Below are positions 8,008-16,152 of a stretch of DNA of 51,992 nt, one piece after another. The position numbers and the translations under genes are program-made. Below the pieces are notes generated by a model. That model ran no database searches. It was not told where the DNA came from and saw nothing but the letters and a program-made list of their open reading frames with translations. The number at the start of each line of letters is the position of its first letter. Position 1 is the first letter of the stretch. The DNA comes from Desulfamplus sp. (GTDB lineage: Bacteria; Desulfobacterota; Desulfobacteria; Desulfobacterales; Desulfobacteraceae): assembly GCA_015232465.1 (NCBI GenBank), contig JADFZO010000011.1:1-51992 (forward strand), read 5' to 3'.

Positions 8008-8742
8008 GTGTCAACTCTCATATTAAAAAATTTGGTTAAAATATATGGCGGCAAAAGGGTAGTTGATGGAGTTGACATAGCGGTTCACCAGAGCCGAGTA
8101 ACTGGGCTTCTTGGTCCAAATGGTGCTGGTAAAACAACCTCATTTTATATGGCAGTTGGAATGGTAAAACCAGATAAAGGCGATGTTTTGCTTGACCAAG
8201 AGTCAATAACAGACTATCCAATGTATATTAGAGCAAGAAAAGGGATTGGCTATCTTCCACAAGAGCCATCAATTTTTAAGAAACTTACGGTCAGACAGAA
8301 CATTACAGCTATTTTAGAGGTTCTGCCTGATAAAATTTATATAAGATCAAGCGATGTAAATTTAAAGGCAGATGCACTGATGAGCGAACTTGGTATTCTA
8401 CGACTTGCGGATCAAAAGGCAACGACTCTTTCAGGCGGAGAGAGGCGAAGGCTTGAGATTGCAAGAGTTTTAGCAACTGATCCTATGTTCATACTTTTAG
8501 ATGAGCCTTTTGCTGGGATTGATCCTTTGGCTGTTGCTGATATTCAAAACATAATCAAGCAGTTGACTTCAAAGGGTATTGGTATTCTTATCTCTGATCA
8601 CAATGTCAGAGAGACACTTGGAGTTTGTGATACAGCATACATTATGAGTCAAGGAAAGGTTGTTGAGTCAGGCACGCCAGAAGAGATTACATCAAGTAAA
8701 TTGGCACGTCAGATATATTTAGGCAATGACTTTAAACTATGA
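8008..8742 (+). CDS. lptB: LPS export ABC transporter ATPase LptB
   Basis: LptB is the ATPase that powers LPS extraction by LptFG. The product has 244 residues, the family length. Walker A GPNGAGKT is at residues 36-43, the Q-loop is in IGYLPQEPSIFKKLTVRQN, the signature is LSGGERRRLEIARVL, Walker B is FILLDEPFAGIDPLA, and the H-loop is ISDHNVRETL, all typical of LptB. The start is GTG at 8008 after AAGGA. It follows lptA by 30 nt and precedes rpoN by 56 nt, the arrangement also known from many other Proteobacteria. Confidence 0.97.
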   Translation: MSTLILKNLVKIYGGKRVVDGVDIAVHQSRVTGLLGPNGAGKTTSFYMAVGMVKPDKGDVLLDQESITDYPMYIRARKGIGYLPQEPSIFKKLTVRQNITAILEVLPDKIYIRSSDVNLKADALMSELGILRLADQKATTLSGGERRRLEIARVLATDPMFILLDEPFAGIDPLAVADIQNIIKQLTSKGIGILISDHNVRETLGVCDTAYIMSQGKVVESGTPEEITSSKLARQIYLGNDFKL

Positions 8743-8798
8743 TTTAAGCTAATAATTTGAAATTATAACCACTTTTTACAACTGCATTTTGGATTAAC

Positions 8799-10238
8799 AT
8801 GACACTTGGATTACAACAAAATCTGACATTAACCCAACAATTAGTTATGACCCCACAGTTGCAGCAGGCGATTAAGCTCTTGCAGCTATCAAGGCTTGAG
8901 CTTGCTGGGGTTATTCAGCAGGAGATTGAGGAGAATCCAGCATTAGAGGAGGTTCTTACTGATACCCAAATAGAGATGGAGCAGCAGCTTGAAGAGAGCC
9001 ATGAAAATCTTATCAGTGAAAATAACATAAAAGAGGTTACAATTGAGGAGAAGGTTAATACTGATATTGATTGGGAAAACTATATCCATGAATATAGCTC
9101 TACGGGGAAAATTTATACTGAAAAAGATTCCCAAGATGCTCCAAATTATGAGGCATTTACCGCATCAAAGGAGACTCTTGAGGAGCATCTTGAGTGGCAG
9201 CTTTTGATGTATGGTCCAACAAAAGAGGAGGAGGAGATTGGTCGTCTGATTATTGGAAATCTTGATATTGATGGCTATCTTCGTTCATCTGTTGAAGAGA
9301 TTGCCAAACTTACTGGCTACTCTTATGAGGCTATTGAGAAGACTCTTAAAATTATGCAAAGCTTTGATCCTCCAGGTGTCTGTGCAAGAGACCTTCAAGA
9401 GACCCTAATTATACAGCTAAAAGTGCTTGGCATAAATGATCCTATCCTTGAAGAGATAATCTTATCCCATATAAAAAATCTTGAGAATAAAAATTACAAA
9501 AAGATTGCCAATGCTCTTGAAATAACATTAGAGAGGGTTATTGCAGCGGTAAATGTCATAAAATATTTAGAGCCAAAACCCGGCAGACAATTTGTAACAG
9601 AAGAGCCTCATTACATCATTCCAGATATTAATGTCTATAAAGATGGTGATGATTTCAAAATTGTTATGAATGATGACGGGCTTCCTAAACTGAAAATTAA
9701 TAGCCTTTATAGAGATGCAATAGCTAACGGAAAACCTATATCTAAAGAGACTAAAAACTATCTAAACGATAAGATGCAGTCAGCATCGTGGCTAATTAAA
9801 AGTATTCATCAGCGTCAGAAGACAATCTACGCTGTTATGGAGAGTATCATTAAATTCCAAAGAGAATTTTTTGAAAAAGGTGTGGCATATCTAAAACCTA
9901 TGATCCTAAAAGATGTGGCTGAAGATATAAATATGCACGAATCCACAATCAGTAGGGTTACAACCAATAAGTATGCTTATACACCTCAGGGGCTTTTTGA
10001 GCTAAAATATTTTTTCAATAGCTCCATAAAACGTATTAATGGTGATTCAATGGCATCTGAAAGTGTTAAGGAGAAGATAAAATCCCTTATTGATCAAGAA
10101 GATCCAGCAGATCCATTGAGCGATGAGGAGATAAAAAATCTGCTCTCAGAGTCAAATATTAAGATCGCCCGTAGAACAGTTGCAAAGTATAGGGAGATGC
10201 TACATATTCTGCCATCAGTTAAACGTAAACAAATCTAA
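8799..10238 (+). CDS. rpoN: RNA polymerase sigma-54 factor
   Basis: Sigma-54 directs RNA polymerase to -24/-12 promoters that need an AAA+ activator. The product has 479 residues. Region I is the Gln/Leu-rich N-terminus (LQQNLTLTQQLVMTPQLQQA), region II is acidic (about 60-120), the core-binding domain follows (about 125-300), the helix-turn-helix is in DVAEDINMHESTISRVTTNKY, and the RpoN box is ARRTVAKYRE near the C-terminus. All regions look intact. It is followed 13 nt later by hpf, then ptsN and rapZ, the classical rpoN neighbourhood that links nitrogen and carbon signalling. Confidence 0.97.
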   Translation: MTLGLQQNLTLTQQLVMTPQLQQAIKLLQLSRLELAGVIQQEIEENPALEEVLTDTQIEMEQQLEESHENLISENNIKEVTIEEKVNTDIDWENYIHEYSSTGKIYTEKDSQDAPNYEAFTASKETLEEHLEWQLLMYGPTKEEEEIGRLIIGNLDIDGYLRSSVEEIAKLTGYSYEAIEKTLKIMQSFDPPGVCARDLQETLIIQLKVLGINDPILEEIILSHIKNLENKNYKKIANALEITLERVIAAVNVIKYLEPKPGRQFVTEEPHYIIPDINVYKDGDDFKIVMNDDGLPKLKINSLYRDAIANGKPISKETKNYLNDKMQSASWLIKSIHQRQKTIYAVMESIIKFQREFFEKGVAYLKPMILKDVAEDINMHESTISRVTTNKYAYTPQGLFELKYFFNSSIKRINGDSMASESVKEKIKSLIDQEDPADPLSDEEIKNLLSESNIKIARRTVAKYREMLHILPSVKRKQI

Positions 10239-10251
10239 GAAGGGGGTTTTT

Positions 10252-10788
10252 ATGCAAATATCAGTAACTTTTAAAAAGATCGATTCTTCCGATGCTCTCA
10301 AATCCTATGTCCAAAAAAAATTAGACCGATTTGACAAGATGTTGGATGCTCCTGCCGAAGCGAATGTTGTGTTGTCAGTTGAAAAGATAAGACACATTGC
10401 TGAAATAACCCTTATCTGTGATAGATTTACAATTAATGCAAAAGAGGAGTCTGAAAATATGTACTCCTCTATAGATACATTAATGGATAAAGTAAAAACA
10501 CAGATCAAAAAAAATAAAGAGCGTCAGAAAAATCACATGTCTGGTAGTAAAGAGACAATCAAGGACGAAATTGACTTAGATGAGGTTGAATCTGAAGTTG
10601 AAAAAAAAAAGTCTTATAACATAGTTATGGAGAGTATTGACTACAAACCAATGGATATTGATGATGCAGTTGCTGAACTTAATTCAGGAGACAAGAACTT
10701 TTTTGTCTTTAACAATTCAAGAACAGAGAGACTCAATGTTCTTTATAGACGCGGTGATGGTAATTTAGGGCTGATTCAGCCTCAGTGA
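10252..10788 (+). CDS. hpf: Ribosome hibernation promoting factor, long form
   Basis: HPF binds the small ribosomal subunit and promotes inactive 100S dimers in resting cells. The start is ATG 10252 (MQISVTFKKIDSSDALKSYV) behind AAGAAGGGGG; a longer reading frame from 10180 runs into rpoN and lacks family similarity. The product has 178 residues. The N-terminal S30AE domain spans about 1-100, a charged linker follows, and the C-terminal dimerisation domain (about 120-178: MDIDDAVAELNSGDKNFFVF...RRGDGNLGLIQP) marks the long form, which dimerises ribosomes alone. Confidence 0.94.
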   Translation: MQISVTFKKIDSSDALKSYVQKKLDRFDKMLDAPAEANVVLSVEKIRHIAEITLICDRFTINAKEESENMYSSIDTLMDKVKTQIKKNKERQKNHMSGSKETIKDEIDLDEVESEVEKKKSYNIVMESIDYKPMDIDDAVAELNSGDKNFFVFNNSRTERLNVLYRRGDGNLGLIQPQ

Positions 10789-10795
10789 TAATTTC

Positions 10796-10842
10796 TTTAA
10801 GGGGTAATGGCTAATATTTTAAACCAGCCGTTACTCCTTAAA
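10796..10842. other. 17-bp RNA hairpin between hpf and ptsN
   Basis: The left arm at 10796-10812 (TTTAAGGGGTAATGGCT) pairs with the right arm at 10826-10842 (AGCCGTTACTCCTTAAA) over 17 positions with two G-U pairs and a 13-nt loop. No T-run follows on the plus strand, so it is not a canonical intrinsic terminator. It could protect the hpf mRNA 3' end, uncouple ptsN expression, or be a dispersed repeat. Confidence 0.7.
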
Positions 10843-10889
10843 TATCTAAGTTTTAAGGCAATATAAAAGATATCAAGGTTAATAATTTA

Positions 10890-11348
10890 ATGAAAATTTC
10901 AGATATTCTTGATAAAGATTCAATAATTGCGGATTTAAGCTCAAAAGATAAAAAAGGGGTTCTTGAAGAGCTTGCTGCACCTATATCAAAGATAACTGGT
11001 GCAGAGACAAAAGATATTGTAAAGGTTCTTCTTGAGCGTGAACAGCTTGGCAGCACTGGTATTGGAGGTGGAATTGCAATACCGCACGGTAAGATTAGCA
11101 ATCTTAAATCTATTGTTATAGGCTTTGGGTTGAGTCGAGAAGGTGTTGAGTTTGACTCCTTAGATAATAGACCTGTCCATATCTTTTTTCTTCTTATAAT
11201 ACCAACTGACTCTAAATCTGTTCATCTTAGTGTTCTTGCCCAAATCTCAAGGCTACTAAAACAGAGCCACTTTAAAGAAAATCTACTAAAAGCTGAATCT
11301 GCTGAGGAGATAGAGAAGATTATTCATGCCGTAGATGAGGATTTTTAG
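10890..11348 (+). CDS. ptsN: PTS EIIA-type nitrogen regulatory protein
   Basis: PtsN is the phosphoryl acceptor at the end of the nitrogen-related PTS and regulates through its phosphorylation state. The product has 152 residues. The phosphorylated histidine is H66 in IGGGIAIPHGK, with the mannitol/Ntr EIIA fold signs LLEREQLGSTGIG and HIFFLLIIPTDSKSVHLSVLAQISRLL. No ptsP or ptsO is present in the window. It overlaps the rapZ reading frame region only if the longer rapZ start is used; with the chosen start there is a 31-nt gap. Confidence 0.93.
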   Translation: MKISDILDKDSIIADLSSKDKKGVLEELAAPISKITGAETKDIVKVLLEREQLGSTGIGGGIAIPHGKISNLKSIVIGFGLSREGVEFDSLDNRPVHIFFLLIIPTDSKSVHLSVLAQISRLLKQSHFKENLLKAESAEEIEKIIHAVDEDF

Positions 11349-11379
11349 CAGAAGACAAAGCAGGCAAATAAAAAAAGAG

Positions 11380-12261
11380 ATGAAACATCAGAAGATATTT
11401 ATAATTACAGGTATTTCAGGGTCAGGTAAAACAACAGCAATGGCAGCTTTTGAAGATTCTGGCTTTTACTGTGTTGATAATATGCCTATGGCTCTTTTGC
11501 CCAAATTTCTCGATCTTCCGCTTAAAAATGATCCTAAAATCAAGGGGTTTGCCTTTGTTATGGATATGAGAGAGAAAGAGTTTTTGACTCAACATGCTGT
11601 TACTATTGAGCATTTAAGGGGGCGAGGATTTAATCCTATAACCATATTTCTTGATGCTGATGAGAATACTTTAATTAAAAGATTTAGCCAGACAAGGCGG
11701 CACCACCCAATCTCCCATGAGGCGAGCCTAACTAAGAGCATAAGGTCTGAAAAAAAGGAGATGCTATCTATAAAAAATAGTGCTCAAATATTGATTGATA
11801 CAACTACATACAGCCCGCATCGCCTTAAAGCAGAGATAGTCTTTATTATATCTGGTAAAGATAACAAGTATATCTCAATGAAGACCAATATAGTCTCATT
11901 TGGATTTAAGTATGGAATCCCTCTTGATGCTGATCTTGTGGTTGATATGAGATTTCTTGCCAACCCCTTTTTTGTCCCTTCACTAAAAGATCACGATGGA
12001 GAGTCAGATGATGTTAAAAATTTTGTCCTTTCATTAAAAGAGACAACCCTTTTCCTTGATAAATACCTCAATCTTCTTGATTATCTACTTCCACTCTATC
12101 AAAAAGAGGGTAAAGCCTATCTGACTATTGCTGTTGGCTGTACAGGGGGACGGCACAGAAGCGTTGTTATTGCAAGAAAGATATTTGAACATTTCAACAA
12201 CATAGGTATTAAAGCTGGAATATCTCATAGAGATATTGATAGAGACTTAAAAGAGTCATAA
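11380..12261 (+). CDS. rapZ: RNase adapter protein RapZ
   Basis: RapZ is a nucleotide- and RNA-binding adapter; in enterobacteria it targets the sRNA GlmZ to RNase E and senses glucosamine-6-phosphate. The start ATG 11380 puts Walker A GISGSGKT at residues 11-18, as in the family; the frame is open from 11335 but that would add 15 basic residues. The product has 293 residues. It has the C-terminal family block GCTGGRHRSVVIARKI and the HRDI end. There is an AAGAG ribosome-binding stretch just before the ATG. The enterobacterial sRNA target is not expected here, so the actual RNA partner is unknown. Confidence 0.93.
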   Translation: MKHQKIFIITGISGSGKTTAMAAFEDSGFYCVDNMPMALLPKFLDLPLKNDPKIKGFAFVMDMREKEFLTQHAVTIEHLRGRGFNPITIFLDADENTLIKRFSQTRRHHPISHEASLTKSIRSEKKEMLSIKNSAQILIDTTTYSPHRLKAEIVFIISGKDNKYISMKTNIVSFGFKYGIPLDADLVVDMRFLANPFFVPSLKDHDGESDDVKNFVLSLKETTLFLDKYLNLLDYLLPLYQKEGKAYLTIAVGCTGGRHRSVVIARKIFEHFNNIGIKAGISHRDIDRDLKES

Positions 12262-12307
12262 CATACAGCTTAAGATATAAATTATGACAAGGATTTAACA
12301 ACAAATC

Positions 12308-12721
12308 ATGACTGGTATTTTGATTGTAACTCACGCAAATCTTGGAGAGGCACTTATTGAAGCTGTGGAATTTATTGTTAATGAGAAGATAGAAAATATT
12401 ATTGCAGTCTCAATAGACATTAAAGAGAATCCTGAAGTTTTGCGTAACAAGATAAAAAAGGCTATCAACAAAATTAAATCAGATAAAGGGGTAATTGTAT
12501 TTACAGATATGTTTGGTGGCACTCCATCTAATTTAAGTTACTCATTTCTTGAAGAGGGGTCAGTTGAGGTTATCTCTGGTGTGAACCTACCTACCCTATT
12601 AAAAGCAATAGGTATAAGGCATAAGATGGATATGTCAAAAGCTGTTGAGCAGATTGTTGCACACGGCAAAAAGAGCATATCGCTTGCAAGTGGAATCTTA
12701 AGAGGTGAAAAAAGAGAATAA
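12308..12721 (+). CDS. PTS system EIIA component, mannose/fructose family
   Basis: The product has 137 residues. The N-terminus MTGILIVTHANLG carries the phosphorylatable H9 of mannose-type EIIA domains, followed by VIVFTDMFGGTPSNLSYSFL, the family's second hallmark. No EIIB, EIIC or EIID lies beside it, so it is probably a regulatory phosphocarrier rather than part of a sugar transporter, in keeping with ptsN and rapZ upstream. It follows rapZ by 46 nt and precedes tpiA by 14 nt. Confidence 0.9.
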   Translation: MTGILIVTHANLGEALIEAVEFIVNEKIENIIAVSIDIKENPEVLRNKIKKAINKIKSDKGVIVFTDMFGGTPSNLSYSFLEEGSVEVISGVNLPTLLKAIGIRHKMDMSKAVEQIVAHGKKSISLASGILRGEKRE

Positions 12722-12735
12722 AAGAGGGGTTAATT

Positions 12736-13500
12736 ATGACAATATCTCCACTGATTGCTGGTAACTGGAAAATGTTTAAAACCTGTTCAGAAGCAGTGAA
12801 AACAGCAAAACGTATTGCAGAGCTTGCTAAAGATATTACTGATATAGATATAATGGTAGCACCGCCTTTTACAGCGATTGAAGCTGTTAGTGAAGCTCTT
12901 TTAAGTATAAATAGTAGAGTTCGGGTTGGAGCACAAAATCTTTTTTACAAAAGCGAGGGGGCTTATACAGGAGAGATTTCTGCTAATATGCTCAAAAGTG
13001 CTGGTGTAAGCTATGTTATTGTAGGTCATTCAGAGAGAAGGCAATATTTTGGTGAAACTGACGATGATGTGCGAAAAAAAATTGGTGCGGCTTTAGAGTC
13101 GAACCTTATCCCTGTAATGTGCATTGGTGAGACTGAGAGCGAAAAAAAGGAAGAGAAAACATTTTATGTGCTTGACAAACAAATTGAAAATGGGTTAAAA
13201 GGCTTGCGTTCTAATGAACTTGGAACTCTTGTTATCGCTTATGAGCCTGTATGGGCAATTGGTACAGGAAATACAGCCTCTCCTAATGAAGCAGAGTCAG
13301 TTCATAGATATATCAGAGCAAAGATAGCAAAAATGTTCGATAATAAGCTATCAGAGGGGATACGGATTCTTTATGGAGGCTCTGTAAAACCTGATAATAT
13401 CTCAGAATTGATGAGCCATCACAATATTAATGGTGCATTGGTTGGCGGAGCAAGTCTTGATCCAGAAAGTTTTATAAAAATTATAAAATACAACAAATAA
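12736..13500 (+). CDS. tpiA: Triose-phosphate isomerase
   Basis: The enzyme interconverts glyceraldehyde-3-phosphate and dihydroxyacetone phosphate. The product has 254 residues. Catalytic residues are visible: N10 and K12 in GNWKM, the histidine in VGHSERR, and the glutamate in AYEPVWAIGTG, the latter followed by loop 6. The phosphate-binding GGSVKPDN and NGALVGGASLDP segments are intact. It lies between the EIIA gene and secG; tpiA-secG adjacency is common in Bacteria. Confidence 0.97.
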   Translation: MTISPLIAGNWKMFKTCSEAVKTAKRIAELAKDITDIDIMVAPPFTAIEAVSEALLSINSRVRVGAQNLFYKSEGAYTGEISANMLKSAGVSYVIVGHSERRQYFGETDDDVRKKIGAALESNLIPVMCIGETESEKKEEKTFYVLDKQIENGLKGLRSNELGTLVIAYEPVWAIGTGNTASPNEAESVHRYIRAKIAKMFDNKLSEGIRILYGGSVKPDNISELMSHHNINGALVGGASLDPESFIKIIKYNK

Positions 13501-13529
13501 TATACCTTATACTATAAAAGCAAATATAT

Positions 13530-13910
13530 ATGACAACCTTTATCCTCTTTATACACATTATATCCTGTATTCTTCTTATTCTGATTGTTCTACTTCAAAC
13601 AGGAAAAGGGGCGGATATGGGGGCATCATTTGGCTCTGCATCTGGTGGGCAATCTCTTTTTGGTGGGGCGGGTCCTGCAACTGCATTAAGTAAGATTACA
13701 ACTGTAGTTGCTATTGTCTTTATGTTGACATCTCTAACAATGGCATACACATCTGGGCATAAATCAAGTCAGACTATTATGCCTGCAACATCAAGCTCTA
13801 CTGTTAATGAGAGTGCAAAAGATGATGTTAAACCTTCAGATGAAAATACAACAACAGCTAACTCAGAAAAACAAGAGTCATCAGAACAAGATAAAAAAAC
13901 AAATCAGTAA
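13530..13910 (+). CDS. secG: Preprotein translocase subunit SecG
   Basis: SecG is a two-helix partner of SecYE that eases protein export. The product has 126 residues. TM1 is at about 3-22, the conserved loop reads LLQTGKGADMGASFGS and GGQSLFGGAGPATALSKITT, and TM2 is at about 55-72. The tail (about 80-126) is Ser/Lys/Glu/Asp-rich and longer than the minimal form. It ends the long run that began at kdsA and is followed 17 nt later by tRNA-Leu. Confidence 0.95.
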   Translation: MTTFILFIHIISCILLILIVLLQTGKGADMGASFGSASGGQSLFGGAGPATALSKITTVVAIVFMLTSLTMAYTSGHKSSQTIMPATSSSTVNESAKDDVKPSDENTTTANSEKQESSEQDKKTNQ

Positions 13911-13927
13911 CAAAATAAGTTAGTTAA

Positions 13928-14012
13928 GCCGAAGTGGTGGAATTGGTAGACACGCACGCTTGAGGGGCGTGTGGGGCGACCCGTAGGAGTTCAAGTCTCC
14001 TCTTCGGCACCA
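13928..14012 (+). tRNA. tRNA-Leu (anticodon GAG)
   Basis: The cloverleaf is complete: acceptor arms GCCGAAG and CTTCGGC, D-arm with AATTGGTAGAC, anticodon stem CACGC/GCGTG around loop TTGAGGG (anticodon GAG, 13962-13964), a long class II variable arm, T-arm AGGAG TTCAAGT CTCCT, discriminator A, and an encoded CCA at 14010-14012. The long variable arm and discriminator A fit leucine. It reads CUC and CUU codons. Confidence 0.97.
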
Positions 14013-14024
14013 AATATTTAAAAG

Positions 14025-14058
14025 AGCCACTTACATCTAATGTTTGTGGCTTTTTTTT
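14025..14058 (+). terminator. Rho-independent terminator after tRNA-Leu
   Basis: AGCCAC (14025-14030) pairs with GTGGCT (14046-14051), and a run of eight T follows from 14051. It closes the secG/tRNA transcript. The loop is 15 nt. Confidence 0.8.
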
Positions 14059-14116
14059 GTTATGGGGCTTTTAAAAGCATTGTCTATGACCTATTATATT
14101 TGATATAAATAATGCC

Positions 14117-14308
14117 ATGACAAACACAAAGCGTATAAATATAAACTGCCGTGAGTGTGTTTATTATTATGTTACTTGGGATACTACCAACCCTTATGGC
14201 TGCAAGGCAATGGGGTTTAAGGGAAAAATTATGCCATCAACTACTGTTTTTAATGCCACTGGTAAAGAGTGTCTTCTGTTTGAAAAAAAGATAAAGCCTA
14301 AGAGATAA
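14117..14308 (+). CDS. Conserved small four-cysteine protein
   Basis: The product has 63 residues. It carries CREC near residue 11, a lone Cys in the YGCKAMGF segment, and a Cys in GKECLLFEK, a spacing that suggests a Zn or Fe-S site. The pattern CRECxYYYxTWDxxxPYGCxAMGF is familiar from deltaproteobacterial small proteins, sometimes misannotated as uracil-DNA glycosylase; nothing here supports a glycosylase fold. It lies between the tRNA terminator and the ClpX-like gene (44-nt gap) and may share the latter's transcript. Function unknown. Confidence 0.75.
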   Translation: MTNTKRININCRECVYYYVTWDTTNPYGCKAMGFKGKIMPSTTVFNATGKECLLFEKKIKPKR

Positions 14309-14352
14309 CTCTTAAAATATCACCTTTTTAATGTGCTTATATTTTGATAACC

Positions 14353-16152
14353 ATGAATGAAAACAATCAAAACCTACCTGACCCACAAAGAATAGAAAAA
14401 GAACTTAGCGAGTTTCTTAATAAAAAATTTGGCGGTAATGTTAAGATAATCTCTCCATCAATACAGCCTAAGCAATCCCCGATCATAGGTAAAGACTCGT
14501 TAGATGACCACAAGCGGTTCATCAATTTTGACATCAAACCAGTAGAGCTTATCTCTTATCTTGATCAGTATATTGTCAGACAAAATAGAGCCAAATCTAT
14601 ACTATCCACAAAAATATGCACCCATTTTAACCGCATAAAACATCTTGAGGCAACATCTCAATTTACAAATGGTAACGACAGTGATGAGAGCATAAGTGGC
14701 AATAGAGTAAAATATCCTGCCATTACTGGTAGCATTAAATCAAATATTTTAATGCTTGGACCAACTGGCGTTGGAAAGACCTACATTATAAAACTTATTG
14801 CAAAAAAGATTGGTGTGCCGTTTGTTAAGGCTGATGCTACTAAATTTTCTGAAACTGGCTACGTTGGCGGTGATGTTGAAGATATTATCAGGGACCTTGT
14901 AAAAGAGGCAAATGACGATATTGAGCTTGCTCAGTATGGAATTGTCTATATTGATGAGATTGACAAAATTGCAGCAAGCCAAAATTTCAGAGGTGCTGAT
15001 GTCTCTCGAACTGGTGTCCAACGTGCTCTTTTAAAACCAATGGAGGAGACTGACATTGATCTAAAAGTGCCACATGATCCAATATCAATGATGCAGGAGA
15101 TAGACAACTACCATAAAACTGGTAAAAGGACTAAAAGACGCATAAATACAGCAAATATTCTCTTTATTGTTAGTGGAGCTTTTGGCGATCTTGCTCAGAT
15201 TGTATCAAAGCGGGTCTCAAAGCAGTCAATTGGATTTGGCTCAACGCTCACAACTTCAAAAGATGAGTCAGATATTTTAAAGCATCTTAAAGCAGAGGAT
15301 TTGGTTGAGTTTGGGTTTGAGTCTGAGTTTATCGGCAGGCTTCCAGTCAGGTGTGTGCTTGAGAGGCTATCAGAAGATGATCTTTACTCAATCCTTAGAA
15401 TGCCTAACAACCCTGTAGTTCTTGGCAAGCGTCTTGATTTTAAATCTTATGGGATTGATCTAATCTTTACAGATGATGCTCTAAAGATGCTTGCAACTAA
15501 GGCATTTGACGAAAACACTGGGGCAAGAGGACTTGTAAGTGCTCTTGAAGATACATTAATCTACTTTGAGGAGCAACTTCCATCATCTAACATAAAAAAC
15601 TTGACCGTAACCTTAGAGCTTGTTGAGAGACCAGAAATATATCTTGAGACAATGCTAAATAGCTATAAAAATTCAGATAGTTTAGATTGGGAAGAAGCTC
15701 ATCAAGCAGCAAAAGATAAAGAGAAACTCTACATTACAGATTACATCTCAAAACATTGGAAAAATCTATCTATACGACATGGATTGACACTTTCACAATA
15801 TCGATGTTCACTTGTTGCAGAGTATTTTTGCACTCACATTACAGAGCTTGGCAATGCTATTGGACAGATCAAATCTTACTATGAATCTATAAAAAAGATG
15901 GAGATCGAGTTTTATAAGAGCTATGATTTAAATATTGTATTTGAAGAAGATGCCGTTGATTTTCTTATTGAAGAGCTTATTCACAACCAGATAACTTCAA
16001 GAGAAATTATGGCAAAAATATATAATGACTTTTATAATGGTCTAAATCTGCTTCGTGATAAATCTGGTAAAAACAGATTTTTCTTGTCAAGAAAGGCACT
16101 TTTAGAGCCAGAAAAATTTTTAAATGACCTTATCAAAAAAGAGATAGCATAA
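14353..16152 (+). CDS. ClpX-like AAA+ ATPase without zinc finger
   Basis: The product has 599 residues from ATG 14353 (TTG 14344 is in frame but has no better support). Walker A GPTGVGKT is at 136-143, the substrate pore loop GYVG at 169-172, Walker B IVYIDEIDKI from residue 197, and sensor 1 near NILFIVSGAF. An IGF tripeptide at 293-295 matches the ClpX loop that docks on ClpP. The FIGRLP and GARGL blocks of ClpX follow. The N-terminal zinc-binding domain of true ClpX is missing, the region near 225-250 has an insert, and about 170 extra residues extend the C-terminus. It overlaps ahbC by one base, so it is translated with the haem genes. It is a ClpX paralogue of unknown substrate, probably an unfoldase. 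Confidence 0.85.
   Translation: MNENNQNLPDPQRIEKELSEFLNKKFGGNVKIISPSIQPKQSPIIGKDSLDDHKRFINFDIKPVELISYLDQYIVRQNRAKSILSTKICTHFNRIKHLEATSQFTNGNDSDESISGNRVKYPAITGSIKSNILMLGPTGVGKTYIIKLIAKKIGVPFVKADATKFSETGYVGGDVEDIIRDLVKEANDDIELAQYGIVYIDEIDKIAASQNFRGADVSRTGVQRALLKPMEETDIDLKVPHDPISMMQEIDNYHKTGKRTKRRINTANILFIVSGAFGDLAQIVSKRVSKQSIGFGSTLTTSKDESDILKHLKAEDLVEFGFESEFIGRLPVRCVLERLSEDDLYSILRMPNNPVVLGKRLDFKSYGIDLIFTDDALKMLATKAFDENTGARGLVSALEDTLIYFEEQLPSSNIKNLTVTLELVERPEIYLETMLNSYKNSDSLDWEEAHQAAKDKEKLYITDYISKHWKNLSIRHGLTLSQYRCSLVAEYFCTHITELGNAIGQIKSYYESIKKMEIEFYKSYDLNIVFEEDAVDFLIEELIHNQITSREIMAKIYNDFYNGLNLLRDKSGKNRFFLSRKALLEPEKFLNDLIKKEIA

Noticed and set aside
14117-14308. Uracil-DNA glycosylase annotation for the four-cysteine protein
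   Set aside because: At 63 residues it lacks any glycosylase motif; the name seems to be inherited misannotation.
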